Notes: generated by a model from the letters alone, not told the origin. A stretch of 64,000 nucleotides of DNA from Bacillus sp. V5-8f (GCF_002863565.1 NZ_PGUW01000018.1:79361-143360); one strand, 5' to 3'. Counted from the first letter of the stretch, positions 17,177 through 26,600 are shown. Numbers and translations are program-made.

Positions 17177-17977
17177 TTAAATGAACAACAATAAACTGAG
17201 AGCCATTACTGCCATCCCGGCAATCAATCCATAAATGGATACATGACCTTCATCATATTTTTTAGCAGCAGGAATTAATCCATCAAGTGATATAAAAACC
17301 ATGATGCCAGCCACCGCAGCAAAAACCATTCCAAACATTACATCGTTAAGGAACGGCATTAAGATCAGGTAGGCAATAACTGCACCGACAGGCTCCGATA
17401 ATCCTGATAAAAATGACAGTTTAAAGGCTTTCTTCTTGTTTCCCGTGGCAAAGTATATCGGCACGGCCACTGCAATGCCCTCTGGAATATTATGAATTGC
17501 TATCGCAAAGGCTATTGCCATACCCAAAGACGGGTCTTGCAGGGCTGACGTGAATGTAGCAATTCCCTCGGGAAAATTATGAATGGCAATGGCTAACGCA
17601 GTAAATGTACCCATTTTCAATAATGCAGTCTCTTCAACGGAGGAATTCATATCCTCTACCTTCTGGTGTTCATGAGGATTCCCATGTGTAGGTATAAATT
17701 TGTCAATGAATGCGATAAGGAGCATGCCTGCAAAGAACCCGCCAACGGTCAGCCAGTTACCTAACTGGACCCCAACACTATCAACCAGGGCAGTCTTGGC
17801 TTTCACAAAAATTTCTACCAATGAAACATAAATCATAACACCCGCCGAAAAACCGAGCGTCAAAGATAAAAATTTTTTGTTCGTCTTTCTTGTAAGTAAC
17901 GCGATAACACTTCCAATTCCGGTTGCCAGTCCGGCTAACAATGTAAGGCTAAAAGCCAAAATCACGTTTTCTTCCAT
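17177..17977 (-). CDS. zupT: ZIP-family zinc/divalent metal transporter ZupT
   Basis: 266 residues with about eight membrane helices. The two metal-site signatures of the GufA/ZupT subfamily are present, AIHNFPEGIATF and AIHNIPEGIAVAVP, as is LSGLSEPVGAV. A His-containing loop (THGNPHEHQKVED) sits between helices. The family imports Zn2+, and also Fe2+ or Mn2+, across the cytoplasmic membrane. It neighbours mntH in the same orientation but is separated by 140 bp, so the two are probably separate units with a metal theme. No Zur box was recognised upstream. Confidence 0.92.
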   Translation of the reverse strand: MEENVILAFSLTLLAGLATGIGSVIALLTRKTNKKFLSLTLGFSAGVMIYVSLVEIFVKAKTALVDSVGVQLGNWLTVGGFFAGMLLIAFIDKFIPTHGNPHEHQKVEDMNSSVEETALLKMGTFTALAIAIHNFPEGIATFTSALQDPSLGMAIAFAIAIHNIPEGIAVAVPIYFATGNKKKAFKLSFLSGLSEPVGAVIAYLILMPFLNDVMFGMVFAAVAGIMVFISLDGLIPAAKKYDEGHVSIYGLIAGMAVMALSLLLFI

Positions 17978-18116
17978 CGGTCTATCTCCCCCTGCGAACA
18001 GTTGCAGCCATTTTCACCTTATTACATACTACACTGAAAACATTGACTTTGTGCCAAACTGTTTCCTTTGATAAACATTTGACACTTAAACATTACTTTG
18101 CTCATATAGATTGAGA

Positions 18117-19403
18117 TTAATGAAAAGTCTCAAAAAGCAGAAAAATATTTAATAAAATAACGATTGCTGCTATGACCCAGCCTACTACTGTTGTCAGCCT
18201 ATGATTGGTCAGCCCGCCCATGATTTTTTTGTTGCTCGTAAAAATAATCAACGGAATCAGAGCGAACGCAATGCCAAAGGATAGAATGACTTGACTCATA
18301 ACCAAGGCATTTGTCGGATTAATACCAGATATGATAATGAGTAAAGGTGGCACCACCGTGATAGCACGCCGTAAATACAGATTTATTTTCTTGTTTATAA
18401 ATCCTTGCATCACCACATCGCCGGCCATCGTACCTACTGAAGAACTGGACAACCCGGCAATTAATAGGCTTAGTCCGAAAGAAATCGACGCAACAGGACC
18501 AACTAAATGGCCAAATTGATGGAAGGCTGTAGACAAATCTTCAATGATTAGACCGTTTTTGAAAAAAAGCGATGCAGAAACGATCAGCATACTCATGTTA
18601 ATGGCCCCAGCCAGCATCATGGCAATAATGATATCCAAAAATTCCAGTTTGAATATTTGCTTTTTGTCGAAATCGTTCTGTCCTACCACACGCTTTTGAG
18701 TGAGGGAGGAATGGAGATAGATGGCATGAGGCATGACCGTCGCCCCCAGAATGCCGGAAGCTAAAAGAATGCTGTCTACCCCTTCAAACTTTGGAGTAAA
18801 AACCCCTTCCGCTACAGCACTTATATCAGGCTTTGCCAAAACTACCTGACAGGCGAATGCTACTACCACAATCATAACCATCGCTGCTATGCCGGCCTCC
18901 AATGAGCGGTATCCACGACGCTGCAATTCCAAAATAAGGAAAGATGCACCCGCAGTGATGAGTGCAGCAGGAAGCATAGGTATATCAAATAGTAAATTAA
19001 GTCCTAGAGCCGCTCCAATAAATTCTGCCAAATCGGTTGCAATGATAACCAGTTCACTTTGTATCCACAAAAAAAGAGCTACGGATGTTGGGAATAAATC
19101 ACGTGCTACTTCCGGTAAATTCATACCCGTCGCAATTCCCAGTTTGGCAGATAAGGATTGTATTAACACGGCCATTATATTAGATACGGCAATCACCCAT
19201 AGCAAAAGATAACCGAATTTTGAACCAGCCGTTATATTGGTTGCAAAATTACCAGGATCTATATACGCAACAGAGGCAATGAAAGCCGGTCCGAGGAAGG
19301 GTAAAATCCTTTTAAAACCAGTTACATCCCCTCTTAAAACTGCCTCCGCGGAAATTAATGTCTTATTTTTTAGTAAGATGGTTTCGAGCTTTCGTTTTTT
19401 CAA
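18117..19403 (-). CDS. mntH: NRAMP-family manganese transporter MntH
   Basis: 428 residues, 11 membrane helices. The helix-1 metal motif is AYIDPGNFATN (Asp49, Pro50, Gly51, Asn52), and helix 6 carries GATVMPHAIYLHSS with the metal-selecting Met-Pro-His. The family imports Mn2+ with protons. A MntR operator lies 43-57 bp upstream, which ties the gene to manganese repression. The ribosome site GGGGGGAAACAG precedes the ATG at 19403. Confidence 0.96.
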   Translation of the reverse strand: MKKRKLETILLKNKTLISAEAVLRGDVTGFKRILPFLGPAFIASVAYIDPGNFATNITAGSKFGYLLLWVIAVSNIMAVLIQSLSAKLGIATGMNLPEVARDLFPTSVALFLWIQSELVIIATDLAEFIGAALGLNLLFDIPMLPAALITAGASFLILELQRRGYRSLEAGIAAMVMIVVVAFACQVVLAKPDISAVAEGVFTPKFEGVDSILLASGILGATVMPHAIYLHSSLTQKRVVGQNDFDKKQIFKLEFLDIIIAMMLAGAINMSMLIVSASLFFKNGLIIEDLSTAFHQFGHLVGPVASISFGLSLLIAGLSSSSVGTMAGDVVMQGFINKKINLYLRRAITVVPPLLIIISGINPTNALVMSQVILSFGIAFALIPLIIFTSNKKIMGGLTNHRLTTVVGWVIAAIVILLNIFLLFETFH

Positions 19404-19445
19404 ACTGTTTCCCCCCTACCCAATATTAACCTTGTTTCAAAAAAG

Positions 19446-19460
19446 TTTCCCTAAGGCAAA
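19446..19460 (-). promoter_or_regulatory. MntR box of mntH
   Basis: TTTGCCTTAGGGAAA on the coding strand differs from the B. subtilis MntR operator (TTTGCCTTAAGGAAA) at one position and sits in the expected place. A second GCCTTAAG half-motif occurs about 20 bp further upstream (around 19480-19487). Confidence 0.85.
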
Positions 19461-19746
19461 ATATAGCTACTTATAATCTTAAGGCATTGTTTAAATTATG
19501 TAAAATACTTTGAAGGGGAATTTTCTATTTAACCACGTGAGTTGATCATCCGTACAGTGAAAATCTTATGGTCTGTAGAAAAGAACCCCGAGCCGTGGAA
19601 AATCATGTAGTAAATAAATTAGGATGCTGATAAAAGGATAGGAATATAACGATTTAAAAGAACATAAAGCAATCTATAATTTGAAACCTTGATTGCATTC
19701 ATTATGAAATATAGCCTCTTAACGTAAAAAGAAACCAAGCGGATAA

Positions 19747-20003
19747 CATTTTCTTAGCATTGGGAAGGATATATTAGGTACAAATACAAATACGCTGTTT
19801 TTTGCCTTTTTTGGAGGTTCTATGGCGTTGGGTTTAAAGACTTATCTTATTCCATAGGAGAAATCATAAATTCAAAATTATTCAGTGCCGAGATGATTTC
19901 TATATTTTGTGCAGGAATTGGCATCGCTCTCATTATTCCAATCACCTCCTGGATTAATGCCTATTATTTGATAAAGAAAAGAGAGAAATCACATGATAGT
20001 TAA
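19747..20003 (+). pseudogene. C-terminal fragment of a membrane protein, possibly YibE/F-like, frameshifted
   Basis: One frame reads …IGKDILGTNTNTLFFAFF then GGSMALGLK and closes soon after. From about 19833 the next frame continues as KDLSYSIGEIINSK, then IFCAGIGIALIIPITSWINA and YYLIKKREKS to TAA at 20001. Together they give the last two membrane helices and basic tail of a transporter-like protein. The TNTLFFAFFGG stretch recalls YibE/F proteins, but this is a guess. There is no start codon, and one indel near 19832. Confidence 0.45.
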
Positions 20004-20529
20004 AAAAAGAATTAATGTTTTTATTTAAGGCAACGGCTTTTTGCATTTAAGTAAGGAAAGTTATACTTGATTTTAAAAATGGAACAGGCATTGAAAGATC
20101 CAGGGAATTTACAACAATGTGTTGAACTATATGCCTTGTTATTCCTGGTGCTATGATAAAGATGGGCATACCAAAATACAAATTGCTTCGTGAAAAAAGT
20201 TTAGAATAAGCAAGTCACCTTGGATTCCATGGGTTTGGCTGACCGGTCTGCGTAAACATAGGCTAAATCACAGTTTGAATAGCGAAAACCTTTGAAGGAC
20301 ATACGAAACATGATTGATGAAAAATACAAGGATGGAGGAACGCCACCGCCCCCTACTCCTATGCCGAAAGGTTGGCGTGAAGCACAATTTCTCCCGCAGA
20401 ACCTGGTGCTTTTTTCATATTCTTGCCTAAAACAGGACTTTAGACTCTCATTCTCTTCACCTATTTCCTCTATCATTGGAGACAACTGTTATATATCGAC
20501 AGCAATAGACATATCAGGTAGGTGAGTGA
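20004..20529. other. Gap with short open stretches, no assignable gene
   Basis: Several short frames look like debris. One ends LVIPGAMIKMGIPKYKLLRE at about 20209. Another, from 20310, starts MIDEKYKDGGTPPPPTPMPK and is interrupted by a frameshift near 20415. Neither has a usable ribosome site or a family I recognise. Confidence 0.35.
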
Positions 20530-21861
20530 ATGAAAGGAAAGTCTTCTAGTAAATTGATCTTTATCCTGCTTGCATTTTTGTTTTTCGTTTCTTTTATCCC
20601 AAAATTTGCTGAGGCTGCTTCCGTTCAAATGAAGGTAAACGTGGATAGTTTAAATGTCCGTTCCAAACCAGGAACCCAGTATTCCACAATCGGTTCCTTG
20701 AAGAAGAACCAGGTCGTTACGGTCTATGAAAAACAGTCGAGTTGGAGCAAAATCAGTTTCGGAAAAACGTATGGATGGGTATCCTCTTCCTATCTAACGA
20801 AAACGGCTGCGACAACCAATACAAATACTAATACTAATACTAATACAAATACAAATTCCTATAAAACATGGACTGGATATGTAAATGCCACTTCCTTGAG
20901 TCTTCGCAAGTCATCAAGTTCAACCAGCCAAATACTTGCCTCTTTGGTCAAAGGAACTACCCTAACCGTCGAAGGTCAGCAAGGAACTTGGTTAAAGGTG
21001 TATGTTTCATCCAAAAAACTCCGTGGATGGGTGGCAGCCAGTTATGTTTCCAAAAAGGCGGTTGTAGCATCGAAACCGGCTAGTGACACTTCACTGGATA
21101 TCTATTATACAAAGGCGTATTTAAACGTCCGAACACAGCCTGGCACAAGCTCTCCACTATTGTTTAAATTACCGACCAATGCCAGTGTTCAATTGCTAGA
21201 AAAGAAGAATGATTGGGGTAAAGTCCAATCATCTTTTGGAACAGGTTGGGTATCCATGGCATACTTGACGAAGACCGTGCCTAGTATCCCGCCCGTCTCT
21301 TCTTCCAATGCGGTAAAAGGAAAAGTGATTGTCCTGGATGCCGGACATGGAGGAAAAGATTCTGGTACAAGTGGAAAGGAAAACTTAGAAAAGAATCTTT
21401 CCCTCATATCTACACAAAAGGTAGCTGCCCTTCTTCAAAAAGCCGGGGCAAAAGTGATCCTGACCCGAACAAACGATACGTATCTGACCCTGCAACAACG
21501 GGTAGAGGTCAGCAATAAAAATAATGCTGATGCGTTCATCAGCATTCATTACAATGCAGCCGGCAAAACTAGCAGCGGGATTATGTCATTCTACTATACG
21601 TCTTCCAAAGAATTGGAGCTCGCGAAGTCTATCCAGGAAGGAATGATTGCTGCAACCAAAATGAATGATAAAGGGGTTCATTTTGGAAACTTCCATGTGA
21701 TACGTGAGAACAAGCGTCCAGCAGTACTGCTGGAACTAGGGTTCCTATCCAATCCCGTTGACGAGAAACGTCTTGCTTCCAGCACATTTCAGACCCAAAT
21801 CAGCACAGGAATTTTCAATGGAATCAATAATTATTTCAAAAAATCCGCTGGACTTAAGTAG
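20530..21861 (+). CDS. N-acetylmuramoyl-L-alanine amidase with three SH3b domains
   Basis: 443 residues, secreted (signal peptide KLIFILLAFLFFVSFIPKFA, cleavage near AEA). Three bacterial SH3 repeats bind the wall: about residues 34-97 (VDSLNVRSKPGTQYSTIGSL), 115-175 and 188-252. The first two are split by a Thr-Asn-Thr-Asn linker coded by a (AATACT)-type microsatellite at 20815-20857. The Amidase_3 domain (about 267-440) holds the zinc ligands in LDAGHGGKD, ENLEKNLSL and ISIHYNAA and the catalytic Glu in LLELGFLSNP. It cleaves the MurNAc-L-Ala bond of peptidoglycan. GGTGAGTGA precedes the ATG; a terminator follows. Confidence 0.93.
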   Translation: MKGKSSSKLIFILLAFLFFVSFIPKFAEAASVQMKVNVDSLNVRSKPGTQYSTIGSLKKNQVVTVYEKQSSWSKISFGKTYGWVSSSYLTKTAATTNTNTNTNTNTNTNSYKTWTGYVNATSLSLRKSSSSTSQILASLVKGTTLTVEGQQGTWLKVYVSSKKLRGWVAASYVSKKAVVASKPASDTSLDIYYTKAYLNVRTQPGTSSPLLFKLPTNASVQLLEKKNDWGKVQSSFGTGWVSMAYLTKTVPSIPPVSSSNAVKGKVIVLDAGHGGKDSGTSGKENLEKNLSLISTQKVAALLQKAGAKVILTRTNDTYLTLQQRVEVSNKNNADAFISIHYNAAGKTSSGIMSFYYTSSKELELAKSIQEGMIAATKMNDKGVHFGNFHVIRENKRPAVLLELGFLSNPVDEKRLASSTFQTQISTGIFNGINNYFKKSAGLK

Positions 21862-21876
21862 TCCGCGGAATTTTTT
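21841..21876 (+). terminator. Terminator of the amidase gene
   Basis: The stem TCCGC-TGGACT / AGTCC-GCGGA overlaps the last codons and stop, and is followed by six T. Confidence 0.85.
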
Positions 21877-22039
21877 ATGGACAGGAGATTTCAATTTGAA
21901 TCTTGAAGATAAAGATGGACAAAGGGTATTACTAAAAATGTAGCCTGCCGTACGTGAGTCGTTTATCCGCACGATGTCAGTGTTACATGCCTTACAAAAG
22001 GAAAATCCGGCAGCCGCGGATGCACCACAAAGGATGTTC

Positions 22040-22115
22040 TTCCACTACCTGCCTTTACTTGAATAAGAAAAAAAGCCTTGCTCCTTTGTTGAAGACAAGC
22101 ACCCGTTAGTTGAAG
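22040..22115. repeat. Dispersed hairpin repeat, copy near 22.1 kb
   Basis: Left box CCACTACCTGCCTTTACTTG then AATAAGAAAA, a GCCTTGCTCC centre, GTTGAAGACAAGC and a right box ACCCGTTAGTTGAAG. It sits in the 260-bp gap between the amidase and lipoprotein genes. Confidence 0.65.
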
Positions 22116-22122
22116 AAGCTGT

Positions 22123-22620
22123 TTATTTCTTATGAACCTTAACAAATACAGTTCCAAATAGTTTATCTCCAAAATAAGCATCTAACTTCCACATTCCACT
22201 CTTTGGTAGTAACATCTGTGATGGCGTGTGTCGGTCTGCCCCATTATTTGCACCACCACCTATATCTATATCTTCTAACACAGTTATTTGTTCATTATCA
22301 TTTTCGTGTAGGGCAACTACTTTTAGTTTGCCATCAAACTCTTGGTCTTCTCCCCAAAAATGCCACATATATTTTTGGGTTTTATTTGGATAAAATCTAA
22401 CAACCTCACTATCATCATAAATAAAACCTAAACGCCCTTTTTCACCAATCATAGTGTAATTACCAGATTTGAACAGAGGACTTTGATTCCATTTTTGTGC
22501 TTGATTTTTATTTTCTACATTTGTAGTTATGGTTTCCTTATTCTTATTTGTACATCCAACAGTAGTTAAGATAACAATAATTGAAATAATTAAAACAAAA
22601 CTTTTTTTAAACATAAACAC
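22123..22620 (-). CDS. Lipoprotein of the DUF4871 type, 165 aa
   Basis: A signal sequence with lipobox (VILTTVGC, Cys near residue 23) is followed by an Asn/Lys-rich linker. The conserved domain contains MWHFWGEDQEFDGKLKVVA, GGGANNGADRHTPSQMLLP and GMWKLDAYFGDKLFGTVFV. I associate these phrases with DUF4871, whose function is unknown. The protein should be anchored on the outer face of the membrane. The start is GTG at 22620 or ATG two codons later; GGGTGG precedes. Confidence 0.75.
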   Translation of the reverse strand: MFMFKKSFVLIISIIVILTTVGCTNKNKETITTNVENKNQAQKWNQSPLFKSGNYTMIGEKGRLGFIYDDSEVVRFYPNKTQKYMWHFWGEDQEFDGKLKVVALHENDNEQITVLEDIDIGGGANNGADRHTPSQMLLPKSGMWKLDAYFGDKLFGTVFVKVHKK

Positions 22621-22667
22621 TACACCACCCTTTTTATGGATATATCCTCTCTCAACTTCAAATATCC

Positions 22668-22775
22668 TTTATTAAACTAACCTGCCCTTTAGTTGAATAA
22701 GAAAAATGGATTGCAGCAGCAATCCTTCTTAAACTCAAGTACCCGTTACTTTAAGTACATTCTTTATACAAAAGT
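22668..22775. repeat. Dispersed hairpin repeat, complete copy near 22.7 kb
   Basis: Left box TTAAACTAAC-CTGCCCT-TTAGTTGAA-TAAGAAAA, central hairpin GGATTGCAGCAGCAATCC, then AAACTCAAGTACCCGTTACT and TTAAGTACATTC. The centre is an unrelated but equally stable hairpin compared with other copies. Confidence 0.8.
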
Positions 22776-22851
22776 TAGTACATAGTTGCTTCGAACAACT
22801 CGTTAAATCGTTAGTGTCGATGCTAGGCGAAAATTCACTAGGATTTCGCCG

Positions 22852-23193
22852 TTAACCACGACCAATGGTATCGTTCAACTTCTTGTGATACTTGTCATTC
22901 CAAGTTTGCTCATCCTTCACTAGGTCGTCGCAGAAAGCAGCCACGTCCTCGCCCGTAAGGTCAGTGACTTTCTTGCCTTCTGCTGCTCCTTCCTCGAAGA
23001 GGTCGAGAATGCCGACAAAGATACGGCTGCTGTCCTTCCAGTCGGTGGGACCACCACCAGCAGTCCACATATATTTTTGAATAGCTTTGTAAGCATTGCA
23101 GTACTCACTTGGAAGTGCCTTCGCACGTGCCTCCATCTCCCTCCATTCCCGCTTGTCATCCAGACTTCCGATAATTTTTTCAAAAATATTCAT
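22852..23193 (-). CDS. DUF1048 family protein, 113 aa
   Basis: It starts [20 protein letters not shown] and contains [20 protein letters not shown] and VAAFCDDLV, typical of DUF1048. This is a small helical, soluble family often coded next to PadR regulators; none is present here. AGGAGAGAAGTAAA precedes the ATG. It is visibly more GC-rich than the genes around it, which suggests separate acquisition. Confidence 0.85.
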   Translation of the reverse strand: MNIFEKIIGSLDDKREWREMEARAKALPSEYCNAYKAIQKYMWTAGGGPTDWKDSSRIFVGILDLFEEGAAEGKKVTDLTGEDVAAFCDDLVKDEQTWNDKYHKKLNDTIGRG

Positions 23194-23287
23194 TTTACTT
23201 CTCTCCTTTTGATTTTATTATTTTTGAGTTCGTTAATTTTACTTGAGACGAATTCCCACTTTTTCCATAAGTTTGTGAAGAAATGTA

Positions 23288-23372
23288 CTTCAGCTAACCT
23301 GCCCCGTTAGCTGAAGAAGAAAAATCCAGCCAATTGGAGCTAGATCTTAAGCAGTTGTACCGTATTAAGAAA
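23288..23372. repeat. Dispersed hairpin repeat, copy with compensated stem near 23.3 kb
   Basis: Left box CTTCAGCTAAC-CTGCCCC-GTTAGCTGAAG: an 11-bp perfect stem in which the consensus A-T pair is replaced by a G-C pair on both arms. AAGAAAA and CCAGCCAATTGG follow. The right box is reduced to GTACCGTATTAAG. Confidence 0.8.
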
Positions 23373-23595
23373 CAAAAAAAACACTTGGAATGTTAAGATC
23401 CATTACTTCCTTTCTTAAAAAACTCGATGATAAAATCATAAACGCTGCAATTCCTATATAGGTACTGGCCATTGATTGATTTGGAGTTATCTCTGAATAT
23501 TTAAATGTACCTGTGATAGGAGGAGCAATCCCGAATATAAAAGATAAAAAACCTAACCAAAAAGTTACTTTTCCGAACAGGGAATGTTTTTTCAT
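23365..23595 (-). CDS. Small two-TM membrane protein, 76 aa
   Basis: ATG at 23595 follows AAAAGGAGG. Two hydrophobic segments (about residues 11-30 and 44-58) are joined by a polar loop (FKYSEITPNQS). The C-terminal LNIPSVFFVS runs into the preceding repeat copy, so the last residues may not be ancestral. Function unknown. Confidence 0.6.
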   Translation of the reverse strand: MKKHSLFGKVTFWLGFLSFIFGIAPPITGTFKYSEITPNQSMASTYIGIAAFMILSSSFLRKEVMDLNIPSVFFVS

Positions 23596-23779
23596 CTTTT
23601 ACCTCCTTTTAAGTTCATTTTAACACTTGTTAGGGCTTCAACATTAGCCTGCTTCTAAACTATCCCTAATAAGCGTACTCAACAACAAAGGCATTAATCC
23701 GTCCGGATTAATAACCTTGTTATAGTCACTGTATGTAAATATGGTATAATATTCCATAGAATAAAAAAGGAGGAAAAGT

Positions 23780-24016
23780 ATGCCTTTAATTATCCCAATG
23801 CTTATTATTATTATCTCATTGGTTCTTTCTCATAAAATTAAGAAACCAAAATATGTCCCTTTATTCTTTTTTCTATCGTTTTTCTGTCACAATATCTATA
23901 TGACTTCACAGAATGTTAAATTTTTACCTTTATTTTATTGGACAATAGCTTTTACAATGCTATCAGCTTTAACAATCATTGCTTCCCGCTCCCTTACAAA
24001 AATAGCAAGAAGTTGA
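23780..24016 (+). CDS. Small membrane protein, 78 aa
   Basis: An excellent ribosome site (AAAAAGGAGGAAAAGT) precedes ATG at 23780. About three hydrophobic segments (residues 2-16, 27-40, 50-68) and a basic C-terminus (RSLTKIARS) are visible. No family recognised. A hairpin (CTTGTC-AAT-GACAAG with flanking arms, about 24030-24052) followed by TTTTTT at 24071 ends the unit. Confidence 0.65.
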   Translation: MPLIIPMLIIIISLVLSHKIKKPKYVPLFFFLSFFCHNIYMTSQNVKFLPLFYWTIAFTMLSALTIIASRSLTKIARS

Positions 24017-24101
24017 GCTCGAGTGCTTATATGACCTTGTCAATGACAAGTATATAGGCACACTTGCTCCTTTTTTATTCAATTTTATAATTTTAACTGT
24101 A

Positions 24102-24201
24102 TTCTTCTTGAACTAACCTGCCCCTTTAGCTCAATAAGAGGAATTCAATAAAAAAGGCCGTTAATTCTTCCTGGATCAACGCACCCGTTTGCTGAAGAAG
24201 A
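24102..24201. repeat. Dispersed hairpin repeat, copy near 24.1 kb
   Basis: Left box TTCTTGAACTAAC-CTGCCCC-TTTAGCTCAATAAGA, centre AAAAAAGGCCGTTAATTC, right box CAACGCACCCGTTTGCTGAAG. Confidence 0.75.
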
Positions 24202-24210
24202 TTACAGATA

Positions 24211-24645
24211 TTAGTCAGATTGAGGTAACATTTTAATAAAGTATTTTGGGGATTCAGTAAACCCTTGTCGCATATAAAACCTATGTGCATCTTTTCTCCT
24301 TGAATGGCAATGGACTTCGATTCTATCGCAATTTCTTTTTATTGCTAAATCAGTAGAGTATTCTTCAATCTTTGGTCCTATCCCCTTACTTCTAATGTTT
24401 GTATCAACTGCAAAATAACTTATCCTTGCGAAGTCTCCTTTTACAGCTAATTGAGGTATAAAATGAATGGAAATTAAAGCAATAACCTTTTCATCTTCTT
24501 CAAACACTAATAATTCCTCATTGGTTTCCATAAGAAGTGTTTCCACTTTATCTTTTATAAATTGCTCCGTATCTGGATACTCTAACTGGGTTAATAAAGA
24601 AGAAATTTGCTTCCAATCCTCAAGATCGGCTTATCTAATCCCCAT
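24211..24645 (-). pseudogene. GNAT N-acetyltransferase gene with a nonsense codon at position 5
   Basis: The frame from ATG at complement 24643-24645 has a good ribosome site (GAGAGG, 5 nt) and reads MGIR-stop-ADLEDWKQISSL and onward as an intact 144-residue GNAT protein. Its acetyl-CoA motif is FAVDTNIRSKGIGPKIEEYS, with the usual C-terminal RFYMRQGFTE. The stop TAA (24631-24633) is one C-to-T change from CAA (Gln). Downstream, the first possible start is ATG at 24546, which would lose 33 residues including the first helices. Hence probably inactive, or a very recent mutation or read error. Confidence 0.8.
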
Positions 24646-24699
24646 CCATTCCTCTCTCCAATTTTATCAATATATTCATACCTATAAGAAACTTTGATT

Positions 24700-24727
24700 T
24701 ATTATTCAAACTAACTGCCCGTTAGCC
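24700..24727. repeat. Left-box fragment of the dispersed repeat
   Basis: TTATTCAAACTAACTGCCCG TTAGCC: arm and loop only, with no centre or right box. Confidence 0.55.
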
Positions 24728-24892
24728 ACCTATAAATCACAAAAACAGCGATTCACCACAGAGAATGAAAATGCTCCTAAGCCGTCCATACTGTTTCTAT
24801 GGCCGGAGAGGAAGGTCGATACACTATGGTGCCATTGAGCCCATCCGTTAGGCTGACTCCAACTACCACGGTGTACACCGACTGTCGCACCC

Positions 24893-25120
24893 TTGATGGA
24901 TAGCACTCATGGGAGATTAATCCTAATTCTGGTTGTTGCTCCAGCTGCACTTATTTTACTCCAACGAGAAAGGTCTGAATCCAAGCCATGTACCACTAAT
25001 TTTATATCTAACTTTTATGAGGCCCAGCCTCTTTTTAAAAACTGGTTTTTCTGGGTCTATTTTGTATGCCTTTTTTCAGTTTTTATTTTCATGGGAGTTT
25101 TATTTGTTTTAAAGGAATAA
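24893..25120 (+). CDS. Possible membrane protein, 75 aa
   Basis: The frame is open from 24893 (ATG, no good ribosome site). Two hydrophobic stretches stand out: ILILVVAPAALILL near the N-terminus and FFWVYFVCLFSVFIFMGVLF near the end. The sequence just upstream (24740-24892) has coding character in another frame, so this may be the 3' part of a frameshifted gene. Family unknown. Confidence 0.35.
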   Translation: MMDSTHGRLILILVVAPAALILLQRERSESKPCTTNFISNFYEAQPLFKNWFFWVYFVCLFSVFIFMGVLFVLKE

Positions 25121-25318
25121 TAATTCATTTTACAAAAACCAGTTAATGGGAAATTTCGTTTAAGAACCATAAAAAAAGGTCCTGGAAACCCAGCACCCTA
25201 AAATTCATCAGCCTATTCAATTAGCTTCTTTCAATTCATCAACAACATCCAAGAGCAATTTTAAGGCACATATTTACTCCCCTTTAACTTGTATCTGTTC
25301 TAGTTCAACAACAAAACT

Positions 25319-25350
25319 AAATGAAGTTGCTATTCTATGCAACTTCATTT
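25319..25350 (-). terminator. Terminator of the chemoreceptor gene
   Basis: AAATGAAGTTGC and its complement form a 12-bp stem 5 bp after the stop of the minus-strand gene; the minus-strand continuation is AGTTTTG. Confidence 0.8.
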
Positions 25351-25355
25351 TTGCA

Positions 25356-26201
25356 TTATAATTCCGAGGCGTACTTGTTTAATTCTTTACTCATAGTTTC
25401 GATTTTTGATATAAACATTGAAATGTCCTCTGTGGACATCGCTTGCTCCTTGCCAACGGAAACCACTTTCTGGATGGATGTAGTGATATCGTCCATTGAC
25501 TTTTGGATATTTGTTAGAGTTTCCCTTATTTTTTCAGTAGAGGACATTGTTTCAGCTGAAAGTTTTCTAATCTCGTTAGCAACTACTGTAAATCCAGCCC
25601 CTTGCTGACCAGCTCTCGCGGCCTCAATAGATGCATTTAAACCCAATAGGTTCGTTTGATCCGCCACTTTCTTTATAAATTTTAAGACTTCATCGGTTTT
25701 TTTTACTTCTTCTGAACCTTCTTTGGCTTGTTCAAGAAGAACGTTACTGATACCCGCAAGAGTTTCAGAACCTTCTGTAATGTTAGTGACACGAGTATTT
25801 GCTTGTTCAAGTGATTGGACAATCTCCTCTGAAATCCTTCTTAATGCTCTTTCATTTTGTTTCTGGAGCTGAATAGCTACTGAACCAATCACTTTTCCTT
25901 CTGCAACAATAGGGGTTGCTAAGCCAGTAAATGGAATACCAAAAAACATCTCGGGGACTTCTTCCTCAATAGATTTATTATATTTTATACAGGCAGCCAA
26001 GGGTTCTCCTGGGTTTATTTTCAAGCCTCGCCGTGCTCCTATATCAATTTTTCTCCCTGGGTGATAACACAGCCATTCATTAGTATCTGTTAACCCAATA
26101 GCGATATCCGGTAACATAGAATGAACTACAGGAATAAATTTTAAGTAGTTCTCTAAAATAGGATGTACAGCATTGGAGTTAAGTGTCATATAGTTCGTCA
26201 T
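25356..26201 (-). CDS. Soluble methyl-accepting chemotaxis-type receptor (YfmS-like)
   Basis: 281 residues with no membrane segment, close to B. subtilis YfmS (286). The N-terminal ~115 residues form a sensory domain ([39 protein letters not shown]). A coiled-coil signalling domain follows, with the hairpin tip [20 protein letters not shown], which binds CheA/CheW. The family is cytoplasmic and signals to flagellar chemotaxis. Methylation helices are short. Monocistronic with its own terminator. Confidence 0.88.
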   Translation of the reverse strand: MTNYMTLNSNAVHPILENYLKFIPVVHSMLPDIAIGLTDTNEWLCYHPGRKIDIGARRGLKINPGEPLAACIKYNKSIEEEVPEMFFGIPFTGLATPIVAEGKVIGSVAIQLQKQNERALRRISEEIVQSLEQANTRVTNITEGSETLAGISNVLLEQAKEGSEEVKKTDEVLKFIKKVADQTNLLGLNASIEAARAGQQGAGFTVVANEIRKLSAETMSSTEKIRETLTNIQKSMDDITTSIQKVVSVGKEQAMSTEDISMFISKIETMSKELNKYASEL

Positions 26202-26339
26202 TTTTCTATCCCTCTTAATTAGTTTAGTAAAGCACCCGTTAGTTCTATAAAATAATTGTTATTTAATAAGTAATAGGTTATTGAACATTCTGGTTATTCA
26301 TTAATGATTGATCAGTTTTTTCCTGTATAGTTTCTAAAA
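26202..26339. repeat. Right-box fragment of the dispersed repeat
   Basis: AAAGCACCCGTTAGTTCTAT AAAATAATTG at 26229-26258, without a left box. The remaining DNA shows no feature. Confidence 0.5.
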
Positions 26340-26508
26340 CTAGTTCTTGTTTCCAAACATTCTCATGCCACAATCATCTTCATCTTTGCATACCCAAACT
26401 TTTTTCTTAACTTCTTTGCAACCGTCGTCAAGAAATACCGTTTTATACTCAATCTCTTTCTTCGTTCGTGTTTCCGCATACAAAAAATTCTTCAGTCATT
26501 TCATTCAT
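26340..26508 (-). pseudogene. Small cysteine-rich protein gene, frameshifted
   Basis: From ATG (complement 26506-26508 or 26497-26499) the frame reads MTEEFFVCGNTNEER and stops. One frame over, coding continues as KEIEYKTVFLDDGCKEVKKK then VWVCKDEDDCGMRMFGNK to TAG at 26340. The spacing of four Cys (CGN, DGCKE, VCKD, DDCGM) suggests a zinc-ribbon-like fold of about 55 residues split by one indel in the A-rich segment near 26459. Not a family I know. Confidence 0.45.
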
Positions 26509-26600
26509 GCCCCTATTCTATTTATTTAGAAAATACACATTTTTATATACATAATTTTACCATCTATCATATTGATTGGTTGCACTTAATTAATATTTTT

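Noticed and set aside
20815..20857. AATACT microsatellite as a repeat array or regulatory site
   Set aside because: It is in frame inside the amidase gene and encodes its Thr-Asn linker.
21960..22065. Open stretch ending ...FFHYLPLLE as a gene remnant
   Set aside because: Its last third is the left box of a dispersed repeat, and the rest has no start or recognisable family.
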